The notes under the pieces were generated by a model. The model worked only from the letters and a program-made list of their open reading frames with translations. It ran no database searches and was not told the DNA's origin. The position numbers were made by a program, and so were the translations under genes. A stretch of DNA of 5,968 nt, taken from contig JAEOSA010000124.1 in assembly GCA_016840595.1 (NCBI GenBank), positions 1-5,968 of the forward strand, read 5' to 3'. This document shows positions 1 through 5,435 of this stretch, piece after piece (within the stretch, counting starts at the first letter, position 1; the number at the start of each line of letters is the position of its first letter). The stretch is from Candidatus Hermodarchaeota archaeon. Lineage in GTDB: Archaea > Asgardarchaeota > Hermodarchaeia > Hermodarchaeales > Hermodarchaeaceae.

Positions 1-161
1 CGTTCGTTATGCCCATGGGTTATTGTTTTTCCAACGCATTCGGCGGGTTCGAACATGCCAAGTTCCCAATTGTAGCTGGCTACGAACTCGCCAGGCTTAA
101 TGTCACTGATTGGCTTCCAACTATTGCTTGCCATTCGTATTGGAGTTTCTGGAGGAAGGCA
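1..161 (-). mobile_element. N-terminal splicing domain of an intein inserted in fttA (incomplete, continues left of the window)
   Basis: Directly after the FttA motif HAHLDH, the protein continues from Cys246 with CLPPETPIRMASNSWKPI and then SDIKPGEFVASYN. This is the layout of intein block A: a nucleophilic Cys, a TP(I/V) strand, a W-x-x-I segment, D-I-x-x-G-(D/E), and V-x-S-Y. It is unlike aCPSF1, which normally continues with a short Gly- and Pro-containing segment. The following stretch (ELGMFEPAECVGKTITHGH) resembles the strand leading towards block B, but the block B TxxH, any homing endonuclease and the C-terminal His-Asn are beyond the edge. The frame is open throughout. Cys246 would be C1 of the intein. 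Family members usually have a Cys or Ser right after HxHxDH, and it would serve as the +1 residue of the C-extein; this last point is inference. Whether the intein is full-length or a mini-intein cannot be seen. Confidence 0.88.
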
Positions 162-896
162 GTGGTCGAGGTGTGCGTGGGTGATTATTACGGCATCGAG
201 TTTTGAAATGTCGAATTCAGGAAGGTCGAAGCGGGGGAAAGCTTGTTCGGTGGCACCAACGTTAACACCACAATCAAGCATGATATTGGATTCAGGGGTT
301 TGCACGAGCATACTCATCCGTCCCACTTCGCGGAAGCCACCGAGTGGCGTTACTCGAATGTAGCCGTTGCGAAGGAGGGGTGGGCGGTGAATGCGGCGTC
401 CAATGGTTCGGAGGATAGATTTACGGTCTTCACTAGAGTTTTGAATAGCGTTCCGGATTTTGAGAATGGTTTCGGAGCGGAGGGGGGGAGTTCGGATGAC
501 GGAAGGTCGCCAGAGGGTTTTGAGCCGGATTTCTTCCATCGTGTTGCCGGTTCGCCCAATGACGAGTCCCGGTTTTTTGGCTTCGATGATAACTTCGCCG
601 ATAGTTTCGTTGAATGTGATACCGGTGATTTCGGCTTCTTCGGGGACAATTTTTCGGATCTCTTCTTCTGTTATATCATGTGGGCGTCGTACCTCGGGAT
701 CTGAGCGGATGACAATTCGTTTGCGGAATTGTTTGGCTAGTTCTTTGATAGCGGTCTGTTCACCGATTTCACGGGGCTTTCGTACATAAATAGCAATTTC
801 TGGACCTTCAAATTCGATTAGGGTCACTTCGGCAGCTTTGGGCAGTTTTTTCCGAAGTTTTTGACGAAAGTCCTCCAATGGGTCTTCGAGTGCCAT
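1..896 (-). CDS. fttA: Archaeal transcription termination factor / beta-CASP ribonuclease FttA (aCPSF1), N-terminal part, interrupted by an intein; runs off the left edge
   Basis: I translated 298 residues from the ATG at 896 to the window edge. Residues 1-70 and 71-145 look like the two KH-type modules of aCPSF1. The second carries a GxxG loop (GRTG, residues 114-117) in the context KPGLVIGRTG, followed by the family-typical RTPPL. The metallo-beta-lactamase domain begins near residue 178 (YIRVTPLGGFREVGRMSM). It shows the conserved Asp in LDCG (D208) and motif 2, HAHLDH (residues 240-245), whose His and Asp side chains bind the two zinc ions. In known aCPSF1/FttA proteins this enzyme binds RNA through its KH domains, cleaves it endo- and exonucleolytically, and ends transcription together with RNA polymerase. 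From Cys246 on, the sequence is no longer aCPSF1 but an intein (separate entry). The rest of the metallo-beta-lactamase and the beta-CASP domain lie outside the window. The start is supported by a GAGG at 905-908, 8 nt upstream, and by the family-like N-terminus. It is divergent from the UPF0179 gene. Confidence 0.93.
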   Translation of the reverse strand, partial: MALEDPLEDFRQKLRKKLPKAAEVTLIEFEGPEIAIYVRKPREIGEQTAIKELAKQFRKRIVIRSDPEVRRPHDITEEEIRKIVPEEAEITGITFNETIGEVIIEAKKPGLVIGRTGNTMEEIRLKTLWRPSVIRTPPLRSETILKIRNAIQNSSEDRKSILRTIGRRIHRPPLLRNGYIRVTPLGGFREVGRMSMLVQTPESNIMLDCGVNVGATEQAFPRFDLPEFDISKLDAVIITHAHLDHCLPPETPIRMASNSWKPISDIKPGEFVASYNWELGMFEPAECVGKTITHGHNE

Positions 897-904
897 GGTT
901 TTTT

Positions 905-908
905 CCTC
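905..908 (-). promoter_or_regulatory. Ribosome binding site of fttA
   Basis: On the minus strand GAGG stands 8 nt before the ATG at 896 (GAGGAAAAAACCATG). It is a short Shine-Dalgarno match with good spacing and supports this start codon. Confidence 0.6.
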
Positions 909-954
909 GTGGGCTTTAATGGAGTAAGGCATAGGGGGTTAGAAGTAATGTTTG

Positions 955-971
955 CGGCTCAATTGAAGCCG
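955..971 (-). repeat. Small hairpin in the presumed fttA leader
   Basis: CGGCT and AGCCG (955-959 and 967-971) form a 5-bp stem around a 7-nt loop. It would lie in the 5' leader of the fttA transcript, about 60 nt before the start codon. No U-tract follows it, so it does not look like a terminator. A stem this short can arise by chance. Confidence 0.25.
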
Positions 972-1030
972 TAGGAACTAATGGAATGTTCAAGGTACTT
1001 CCCTACAGATGTCCCGGCACTACGCCTTGA

Positions 1031-1042
1031 CAATAATTATTG
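1031..1042. promoter_or_regulatory. Perfect 12-bp AT-rich palindrome, possible operator or secondary TATA element
   Basis: CAATAATTATTG is its own reverse complement and sits in the non-coding region between divergent genes. It could be a dimeric regulator site, or an AT-rich promoter element for fttA giving a leader of roughly 110 nt. One or two such palindromes are expected by chance in 6 kb, so only its intergenic position makes it worth listing. Confidence 0.3.
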
Positions 1043-1068
1043 AAAGGGTTGAATTAAGGGAAAATGAC

Positions 1069-1110
1069 AAATCGGTGCGAGAAGTAGGCGCATATCCGAT
1101 TCGCCGATTT
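1069..1110. repeat. CCGATT/AATCGG repeat cluster upstream of the TATA-like box
   Basis: AAATCGG at 1069-1075 is the inverse of CCGATTT at 1104-1110. A further CCGATT at 1096-1101 gives a direct repeat with 8-bp spacing. The cluster ends about 18 bp before the TATA-like box (as read on the plus strand), where archaeal activator sites often lie. A regulatory role is inference only. Confidence 0.25.
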
Positions 1111-1127
1111 GAGGAGTCGGGGCGCGG

Positions 1128-1135
1128 TATTTAAA
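1128..1135. promoter_or_regulatory. TATA-like box, possibly shared by fttA and the UPF0179 gene
   Basis: The element reads TATTTAAA on plus and TTTAAATA on minus. The minus reading matches the archaeal TTTAWATA-type box and is preceded by the purine-rich GAAAAGG, a plausible TFB recognition element. Initiation about 25 nt downstream would place the plus start near 1158 (leader of about 70-80 nt to the UPF0179 gene) and the minus start near 1105 (leader of about 200 nt to fttA). Which direction is used cannot be decided from sequence. Confidence 0.45.
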
Positions 1136-1193
1136 CCTTTTCAACGGTCCTATGGAGATAAAACGGAAAAGGAAAAACTTCTTGTTCTCTTGT

Positions 1194-1203
1194 TCCAGCT
1201 GGA
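1194..1203. repeat. Perfect 10-bp palindrome in the UPF0179 leader
   Basis: TCCAGCTGGA is self-complementary. It lies 28-37 nt upstream of the GTG at 1231 and downstream of the TATA-like box, where a bound repressor or an RNA fold could act. The short length makes chance occurrence likely. Confidence 0.2.
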
Positions 1204-1230
1204 CACACGTATAGCAGTTTGTTTTGTTGA

Positions 1231-1683
1231 GTGGATTCTGTGACAGTGATTACACTAGTTGGGAAGCGACAGGCACGGGCGGGGAATGAGTTTGTCTATA
1301 TGGGGCGAACCACGAAGTGCATTGAGTGCCCCTTGCGTAAAGTCTGTTGTGATAAGCTTGAGCCTGACCGTGTGTATACTGTGATTAGTGTGCGGGATCG
1401 TGAACATGATTGTCCCATCCATGAGGATGGCGTTCAACTCGTTGAAGTGGAAGAGGCGGGGGCGCAGGTTACTTTGCCGACTCATCAATTGTTTGAAGGG
1501 GCTGTGTTCACGGTGCATGTCCGACCTTGTGATAAATGGGATTGTGAGTACCATCAAGCCTGTAATCCTACAGGAATTAAGGATGGGGATCGGTGTCGGG
1601 TTGAAAAGGTGCATCAGCGAGCAGGGTTGGAGTGTTCACGTCGGCGAAAGCTAGGGCTCGCGGATGTGAGTCGAGTTTCCTAA
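1231..1683 (+). CDS. UPF0179 family protein, cysteine-rich archaeal protein of unknown function
   Basis: The 150-residue product matches the archaeal UPF0179 pattern as I remember it. The N-terminus is VTVITLVGKRQARAGNEFVY, followed by a CxxC centre (C30, C33) with nearby C39 and C40, then VRDREHDCPIHEDGVQLVEV, an EGAVFTV strand, a second Cys group (C100, C105, C111), and C122 and C135 before RRRKL. Ten cysteines in these groupings suggest bound zinc or an iron-sulfur cluster, but no function is established. There is no signal peptide or membrane segment. Two GTG starts are possible, at 1231 and 1240. The second gives MTVITLVGK, closer to the usual family N-terminus, and has a weak GAGTGG at 1229-1234; the longer form is listed. 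It is divergent from fttA and converges on the FKBP gene with 9 nt between stop codons. Confidence 0.85.
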   Translation: MDSVTVITLVGKRQARAGNEFVYMGRTTKCIECPLRKVCCDKLEPDRVYTVISVRDREHDCPIHEDGVQLVEVEEAGAQVTLPTHQLFEGAVFTVHVRPCDKWDCEYHQACNPTGIKDGDRCRVEKVHQRAGLECSRRRKLGLADVSRVS

Positions 1684-1692
1684 AGTGTTGGT

Positions 1693-2511
1693 TTAGCTTT
1701 CGGGAGCAGGTGGCGAGCTGACTTCCCATTCCTCGGTGAAAAAGACCTTTGTGTATTTGTCCTTCAGGTAAGTCTCGATATCGTGAGTAAGTCCCAGCTT
1801 CCATATCTGAAGGGATTGATTGAGGAGAATTCGAGGGTCCGCACTAATGCCAATGGTCACCGTTTTGCCTTTTACCGTAATAGTAATGGACTCAGCTTCA
1901 ATACCAGTAAATCGACGGAAAACGAAGGCTTCCAGTTTCTCTTTCGATTTACTGAGCTTTTTGATTACCGATATTTTGTAATCCACGGTGTGGCCAGCGA
2001 GAACTGGGTTGAAGTCGACGGTGACGCGGCCTCCTCCGACATGGCGCACGGTGCCATTTTGATTGCCGATGCGAACGCGCATTCCGCGGGCGAGTTTTTG
2101 ATCACTTTTGATGCGTGCTCGGGGTATAATGCGAACTTGGCTGGCATCGCGAACACCAAAGGCTTTCTCGGGTTCTAATACAATTTCTTTGGTTTCTCCC
2201 ACTTTCATGCCGATGAGCGCTTCATCGACACCGGGTACGATCCAGCCTTGTCCGACGATTACGAGCTGTGGTTGATAGATGTCTTGTTCGTCGAACACAT
2301 TCTCGGCTTTGGCAACACCTTCTTTAGTAGTGTAAAAAAGGCGGTGATCGTCATGTGTATATCCATCGAAATCAACCAAGATGAAATCACCTTCTTTGAG
2401 CATAGCGGCGGTTGTAGGTTTCTTCTTGGGCTTCGCCTTGGGCTTCGCCTTGGGCTTACTTGTGGTTTTTTTAGCTTTGGTTGATTTCTTGGTGGTTCGG
2501 GGCTTGGACAC
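1693..2511 (-). CDS. Long FKBP-type (SlyD-like) peptidyl-prolyl cis-trans isomerase with a lysine-rich N-terminal tail
   Basis: The 272-residue protein should isomerise Xaa-Pro bonds and act as a folding chaperone in the cytoplasm. After a basic tail (residues 1-36) the FKBP core starts at MLKEGDFILVDFDGYT and continues with GQGWIVPGVDEALIGMKVGE (residues 87-106) and EKAFGV. An inserted chaperone (IF) domain covers about 122-165, and the core closes with VDFNPVLAGHTVDYKI (165-180). SlyD-type proteins usually have NHPLAG here; the His is absent. A C-terminal domain (about 183-272) matches the extra region of long archaeal FKBPs, and there is no His/Cys metal tail. The GTG start at 2511 is preceded by GGGTGA (2518-2523) with a 6-nt spacer. 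A downstream ATG (Met37, at 2403) would give a conventional FKBP without the tail but has no visible ribosome binding site. The gene is divergent from the glycosyltransferase gene. Confidence 0.92.
   Translation of the reverse strand: MSKPRTTKKSTKAKKTTSKPKAKPKAKPKKKPTTAAMLKEGDFILVDFDGYTHDDHRLFYTTKEGVAKAENVFDEQDIYQPQLVIVGQGWIVPGVDEALIGMKVGETKEIVLEPEKAFGVRDASQVRIIPRARIKSDQKLARGMRVRIGNQNGTVRHVGGGRVTVDFNPVLAGHTVDYKISVIKKLSKSKEKLEAFVFRRFTGIEAESITITVKGKTVTIGISADPRILLNQSLQIWKLGLTHDIETYLKDKYTKVFFTEEWEVSSPPAPES
2425..2457 (-). repeat. 12-bp tandem repeat (2.75 copies) within the FKBP basic tail
   Basis: CTTGGGCTTCGC occurs at 2425-2436 and 2437-2448, followed by the partial copy CTTGGGCTT at 2449-2457. 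On the coding (minus) strand each copy encodes four residues and together they give KPKAKPKAKPK. The perfect identity of the units, including third codon positions, points to recent expansion by slippage and to possible length variation between strains. Confidence 0.9.
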
Positions 2512-2517
2512 GATTGT

Positions 2518-2523
2518 TCACCC
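2518..2523 (-). promoter_or_regulatory. Ribosome binding site deciding the FKBP start
   Basis: On the minus strand GGGTGA ends 6 nt before the GTG at 2511. It contains GGTGA, a good match to the archaeal anti-Shine-Dalgarno. It supports translation from the GTG, so that the lysine-rich tail is included. Confidence 0.6.
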
Positions 2524-2557
2524 ATTCGGTTTCTACAGGAGTACTGGCTTGTCCAAG

Positions 2558-2565
2558 CTTTTATA
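2558..2565. promoter_or_regulatory. TATA-like box in the FKBP/glycosyltransferase divergent region
   Basis: TTTTATAA on plus reads TTATAAAA on minus, so it is a plausible TATA box in both directions. Starts about 25 nt downstream would lie near 2588 on plus (leader of about 59 nt to the GTG at 2647) and near 2535 on minus (leader of about 24 nt to the FKBP GTG). It is the only strong AT-rich element in the 135-nt gap and probably serves at least one of the two genes. Confidence 0.5.
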
Positions 2566-2583
2566 ATAATTCCGAATGATAGC

Positions 2584-2595
2584 GTAACCGGTTAC
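2584..2595. promoter_or_regulatory. Perfect 12-bp palindrome overlapping the presumed glycosyltransferase transcription start, candidate operator
   Basis: GTAACCGGTTAC is self-complementary. It lies 18 bp downstream of the TATA-like box, where bound repressors typically block RNA polymerase in archaea. The binding protein is unknown and nothing in the window encodes an obvious regulator. Confidence 0.4.
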
Positions 2596-2632
2596 CTGTA
2601 AATCCCAGCAGTGACAAGTGCGTTGAATCTTG

Positions 2633-2637
2633 TGGTG
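2633..2637 (+). promoter_or_regulatory. Ribosome binding site deciding the glycosyltransferase start
   Basis: GGTGG (in TGGTGGAAG) stands 9 nt before the GTG at 2647. The alternative in-frame GTG at 2611 has no comparable motif upstream, so 2647 is preferred. Confidence 0.5.
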
Positions 2638-2646
2638 GAAGCATTC

Positions 2647-3810
2647 GTGAAGGTTCTGATGGTTGTTGAATCACATGCTAAGCAGGCAGGGGGTGGCTCC
2701 ATGTATTGGGCTCAGCTTAGCAAGGAGCTGATTCAACGTGGTCATAATGTGGTAATTCTTAGTGGCACCCCTAAGGATGGAGAATTTGCTTCACCAAATA
2801 CGGTGGGACTTCTACCTGTACAATCGAATCTTCGAAGCCGTTCGTTATCCACATTACTCAGTCGGTACGTTTTCCGACGCCGTTTTGTTCCTATTGTTCG
2901 AGCTTTTGCTCGAGATTGGCATCCTGATGTTATTCATACGGTGCCACCGATAGCCTCTGAGGCAGCTTTACGTGCAGGTCTTGAATTAGGTGTGCCTGTC
3001 ATTGCGTCAGTATTATCGCATGTTGAAGAACAATGGGCATCTTTAGAGCCAGGACCTGTTCGTTCTCGACTTTTCCGGTACTTGGAATCACGAGGGCATC
3101 GACGTCCTTTTTCGCGAATTATTTGCCTGACGCGCCGATCGGAGGAGATTCTTGTTAGAGAGGGAGTACCTGTAGAGCGCATTGTGTATGTTCCGCATGC
3201 CGTTGATGCTACGCGATTTCATTCCGATGTGGAGGCGCGGTTCCGCCATCAACTGAAGCTGTCAGCGGATGCGTTTATTGTTGGGTATGCGGGAGTTTTA
3301 ACGCGGGATAAAGGGTTTGACCAGTTACTGGAAGCGATGACCCGGTTAAAATCGGTGAAAAACTTGCATCTACTTGTTGCTGGCGGAGCCTTGTCCCAAC
3401 ACAAATATGAAGAGTTTGTAAAAGAAGCAGGACTCAGGCATGTGCATTTTCTTGGACAGTTGGACCATCAGGATATGCCTAGTTTTATGGCGTCGTTGGA
3501 TTTGTATGTAATTCCGTCTTTTGCTGAAACACTTCCCACTACGCTCCTTGAGGCTCTTGCCACGGGTACACCAGTGTTGGCGACAGGTGTGGGTGGAGTC
3601 ACCGAATTTCTTCAGAGCCAATGGGGAATTACATTGGAATCACCTGAAGCGGAGTATATTGCTCAAGCATTGGATGAGTGGCAGACTCGCCGTTCGGAAC
3701 TTAGGCAGATGGGAAAATCGGGTCAGCAGTATGTGAGAGACCATCATAACTGGGAGCGCACTAGTAAGCTTACAGAAGGAGTGTATCAAGCGTGCCTAGA
3801 GAACCAGTGA
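2647..3810 (+). CDS. GT4-type (GT-B fold) glycosyltransferase
   Basis: The 387-residue cytoplasmic enzyme should transfer a sugar from a nucleotide-sugar donor to a (probably lipid-linked) glycan with retention of configuration. The N-terminal Rossmann domain begins MKVLMVVESH, with a Gly-rich acceptor loop (QAGGGS, residues 13-18) and RGHNVVILSG (31-40). The linker before the C-terminal domain includes VPHAVD (182-187). The donor domain starts at IVGYAGVLTRDKG (211-223), where Arg and Lys would contact the donor phosphates. The EX7E motif is ETLPTTLLE (E294, E302), followed by GTPVLATGVGG. The length fits the family. I chose the GTG at 2647 because it gives the typical N-terminus and has GGTGG at 2633-2637. 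An upstream in-frame GTG at 2611 would add 12 residues. It overlaps the flippase gene by 19 nt and is probably cotranscribed with it. The sugar and acceptor specificity cannot be read from the sequence. Confidence 0.92.
   Translation: MKVLMVVESHAKQAGGGSMYWAQLSKELIQRGHNVVILSGTPKDGEFASPNTVGLLPVQSNLRSRSLSTLLSRYVFRRRFVPIVRAFARDWHPDVIHTVPPIASEAALRAGLELGVPVIASVLSHVEEQWASLEPGPVRSRLFRYLESRGHRRPFSRIICLTRRSEEILVREGVPVERIVYVPHAVDATRFHSDVEARFRHQLKLSADAFIVGYAGVLTRDKGFDQLLEAMTRLKSVKNLHLLVAGGALSQHKYEEFVKEAGLRHVHFLGQLDHQDMPSFMASLDLYVIPSFAETLPTTLLEALATGTPVLATGVGGVTEFLQSQWGITLESPEAEYIAQALDEWQTRRSELRQMGKSGQQYVRDHHNWERTSKLTEGVYQACLENQ
3776..3781 (+). promoter_or_regulatory. Ribosome binding site of the flippase gene, inside the glycosyltransferase coding region
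   Basis: AAGGAG ends 10 nt before the GTG at 3792. A second in-frame GTG at 3807 makes a GTGA overlap with the upstream stop codon but is about 25 nt from this motif, so 3792 is preferred. Either start implies translational coupling. Confidence 0.55.
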
Positions 3811-5405
3811 AGCAAGCTCGCGGTGATTCGGACCAGCTTTTTGCTCAAAATATCGTAGCGGAAGCCGTAACCATCTTTGTAGCAATTATCTTTGGTGTGC
3901 TATCTTCGATTTTAATCGTCCGTGGATTACCTACCACACCCGTTTACGAATTTTACATTTACATTCTTGTATTTGCGTGGGTGAGTGTGCTCATCCCAGT
4001 TGGGATTATGGGTATTGATGTCGCCTTAATGAAGCATGTGCCTGAGGTGGTGAACCGCCGATCTTCGTCCTTTTATCAGTTGATAGGTTGGTCGATGGTT
4101 GCGCCATTGTTAGCGAGTTTCGGAATTGTGGTGCTTGTTAATTTGGTTCTTGCTTGGTTTCCATCAGGTGTGTTAATTCCGGTGGGTGTGTTACCGTTTC
4201 TGCAATTGGCGTTGTTGACAGTTCCTTTAACGGCAGTAAGTACGGTTCTACAGGGTATCTTTCGGGGTTTGCAGCGGATGCGGTACGTTACGTATGCGAT
4301 GACCTTGTATCATGGGTTGTACTTCGTCGCGTTGACTACGATTTTTGTCTTAGGAATTATGACTCTGCTGGGAGTGATTTTGTTCAACATTGTTGTTTCT
4401 GTGGTGACGATTATCTTTGAGGTGATTGTGCTTTTTGTAGTATTAAGGAGACAGCCAGGGAATCTCACGGTTGGGTCCTCGTCTTCGACTCGTCGACCGT
4501 TTATTTCGACTGCGTCACAAGCTTTTTTGTTGGCATTGCTTGGGGCAGGGTTTCTGTATATGCCGCTCTTGGTTGCGAATGTGTTCCGTACATCTGACGT
4601 GATGTTGGCGGGGTTAGGTTTAGCGATGAGTGTTGCCGTTTACATACAACGAGGGCAAGCGGCGCCGTTTCGGGTGTTAATGCCCCGGACGTCAGGAGAT
4701 ATGGCACAGGAAGGATTGTTAGCTATTAGGGGATACATGGATCGGGCGTGGAAGCTTGGGTTGTTGTTTAGTGCGTTCATTGCTGTTGGTGTGGTCTTTT
4801 ATGCTGCTCCTGTTCTCGTTGTGTTTTTTGCGGTTGAAGGTTTGGTGGTCACTCCGCTCCTCGTGTTAATGGCGGGAAGTTTTCTAATATATCCTCTTGC
4901 AGCTTTGATGATGGATACGCTAATTGGTGTGGGAAGTATTCGGGCGGTCTTGGTGACCTATGCCGCATGGACTGGATCGATTATTCTTTTCCTGTGGTTC
5001 CTTTGTCCTGTTGCTCATGAAATCGTAGTTGCATTGATTTGGTTAGCAGGTATTCCGTTTTTGTTGATTTTTCTGTTATTGTTTCAGCGGCGAACAGGTA
5101 TCCAGGTTACGGGTGGGTTCATCCCTCGAACAATTGGAGTGTTAGCAGTGATTGCGCTACTTTTTCTCATTGTTATAATGTCTGGATGGTTTGCCCTCAC
5201 GTTGTGGAATCTTGTGGGACTGCTAGCTTGGGCTTTCCAAGTGGTCATGATTCTTACACTCGTTCCCCTTTCCATCTTCTATCTTTGGAGCCTCAGGAAA
5301 ACCCGTGTGTTAGAGCCGGTAGATGTTACGGCATTGCTTCGCATGAGCGAGGTGCTTCACCCCTTATCGAAACCGGTGTCGTGGCTCATTGAACAGATGG
5401 ATTGA
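3792..5405 (+). CDS. Multi-spanning MOP-superfamily (Wzx-like) polysaccharide/lipid-linked glycan flippase
   Basis: The 537-residue protein is hydrophobic almost throughout. I count about 14 probable membrane segments, near residues 21-45, 51-75, 97-122, 127-157, 168-190, 192-217, 240-262, 268-285, 320-345, 352-378, 384-405, 409-431, 444-465 and 470-499. A short hydrophilic N-terminus and a roughly 36-residue C-terminal tail (502-537) remain outside the membrane. This layout, the amphiphilic loop GIDVALMKHVPE (residues 74-85) and the central loop SGDMAQEGLLAIRGYMDRAW (301-320) fit Wzx-type flippases, which move polyprenyl- or dolichol-linked glycans across the membrane. In archaea such proteins serve surface polysaccharides or N-glycosylation. 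The assignment rests on topology and context rather than catalytic motifs; another MOP or unrelated transporter is less likely. The 19-nt overlap with the GT4 gene indicates one operon. Confidence 0.83.
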   Translation: MPREPVKQARGDSDQLFAQNIVAEAVTIFVAIIFGVLSSILIVRGLPTTPVYEFYIYILVFAWVSVLIPVGIMGIDVALMKHVPEVVNRRSSSFYQLIGWSMVAPLLASFGIVVLVNLVLAWFPSGVLIPVGVLPFLQLALLTVPLTAVSTVLQGIFRGLQRMRYVTYAMTLYHGLYFVALTTIFVLGIMTLLGVILFNIVVSVVTIIFEVIVLFVVLRRQPGNLTVGSSSSTRRPFISTASQAFLLALLGAGFLYMPLLVANVFRTSDVMLAGLGLAMSVAVYIQRGQAAPFRVLMPRTSGDMAQEGLLAIRGYMDRAWKLGLLFSAFIAVGVVFYAAPVLVVFFAVEGLVVTPLLVLMAGSFLIYPLAALMMDTLIGVGSIRAVLVTYAAWTGSIILFLWFLCPVAHEIVVALIWLAGIPFLLIFLLLFQRRTGIQVTGGFIPRTIGVLAVIALLFLIVIMSGWFALTLWNLVGLLAWAFQVVMILTLVPLSIFYLWSLRKTRVLEPVDVTALLRMSEVLHPLSKPVSWLIEQMD

Positions 5406-5435
5406 CCGGATATATTGAATCGGAAATTGGTATTA

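Larger units (their letters stand above)
897..1230. other. 334-nt divergent intergenic region between fttA and the UPF0179 gene
   Basis: No convincing reading frame, tRNA or C/D-box RNA was found here on either strand. The region holds one TATA-like box (1128-1135), two short perfect palindromes (1031-1042 and 1194-1203), a small hairpin (955-971) and CCGATT repeats (1069-1110), each listed separately. A purine-rich stretch (about 1154-1177) followed by a pyrimidine-rich one (about 1178-1196) lies in the expected leader of the UPF0179 gene. If fttA is transcribed from the TATA-like box near 1130, its leader is about 200 nt, which is long for an archaeal mRNA. Confidence 0.6.

Noticed and set aside
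350..649. 99-codon minus-strand frame beginning MSPKKPKSP
   Set aside because: It lies in another frame within fttA. The fttA frame encodes clear KH and metallo-beta-lactamase motifs over the same bases.
9..704. Open frames on the plus strand opposite fttA (9-206, 100-363, 243-704)
   Set aside because: They are antisense to the well-supported fttA frame, show no recognisable domains and have no ribosome binding site. They are mirror frames of the real gene.
1152..1214. Short ATG frame of 20 codons (MEIKRKRKNFLF...) ahead of the UPF0179 gene
   Set aside because: No ribosome binding site precedes it, and the position overlaps the expected transcription start, so it is most likely chance.
1684..1692. 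Terminator between the UPF0179 and FKBP stop codons
   Set aside because: The gap is only 9 nt and has no hairpin. T-rich bases on the plus strand run into the FKBP coding end and are not distinctive.
2381..2566. Hydrophobic plus-strand frame (FFLGFALGFALGLLVVF) resembling a membrane peptide
   Set aside because: It is the complement of the Lys/Pro/Ala-rich FKBP tail. AAG/AAA codons read as CTT/TTT on the opposite strand, which makes false hydrophobic stretches.
3807..3810. GTGA start/stop overlap as the flippase start
   Set aside because: The good AAGGAG motif at 3776-3781 is spaced for the in-frame GTG at 3792, not for 3807, where it would be about 25 nt away.
5406..5435. Possible bidirectional terminator between the flippase and the convergent glycosyltransferase
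   Set aside because: The 30-nt gap has neither a stable stem nor a T-rich run on either strand.
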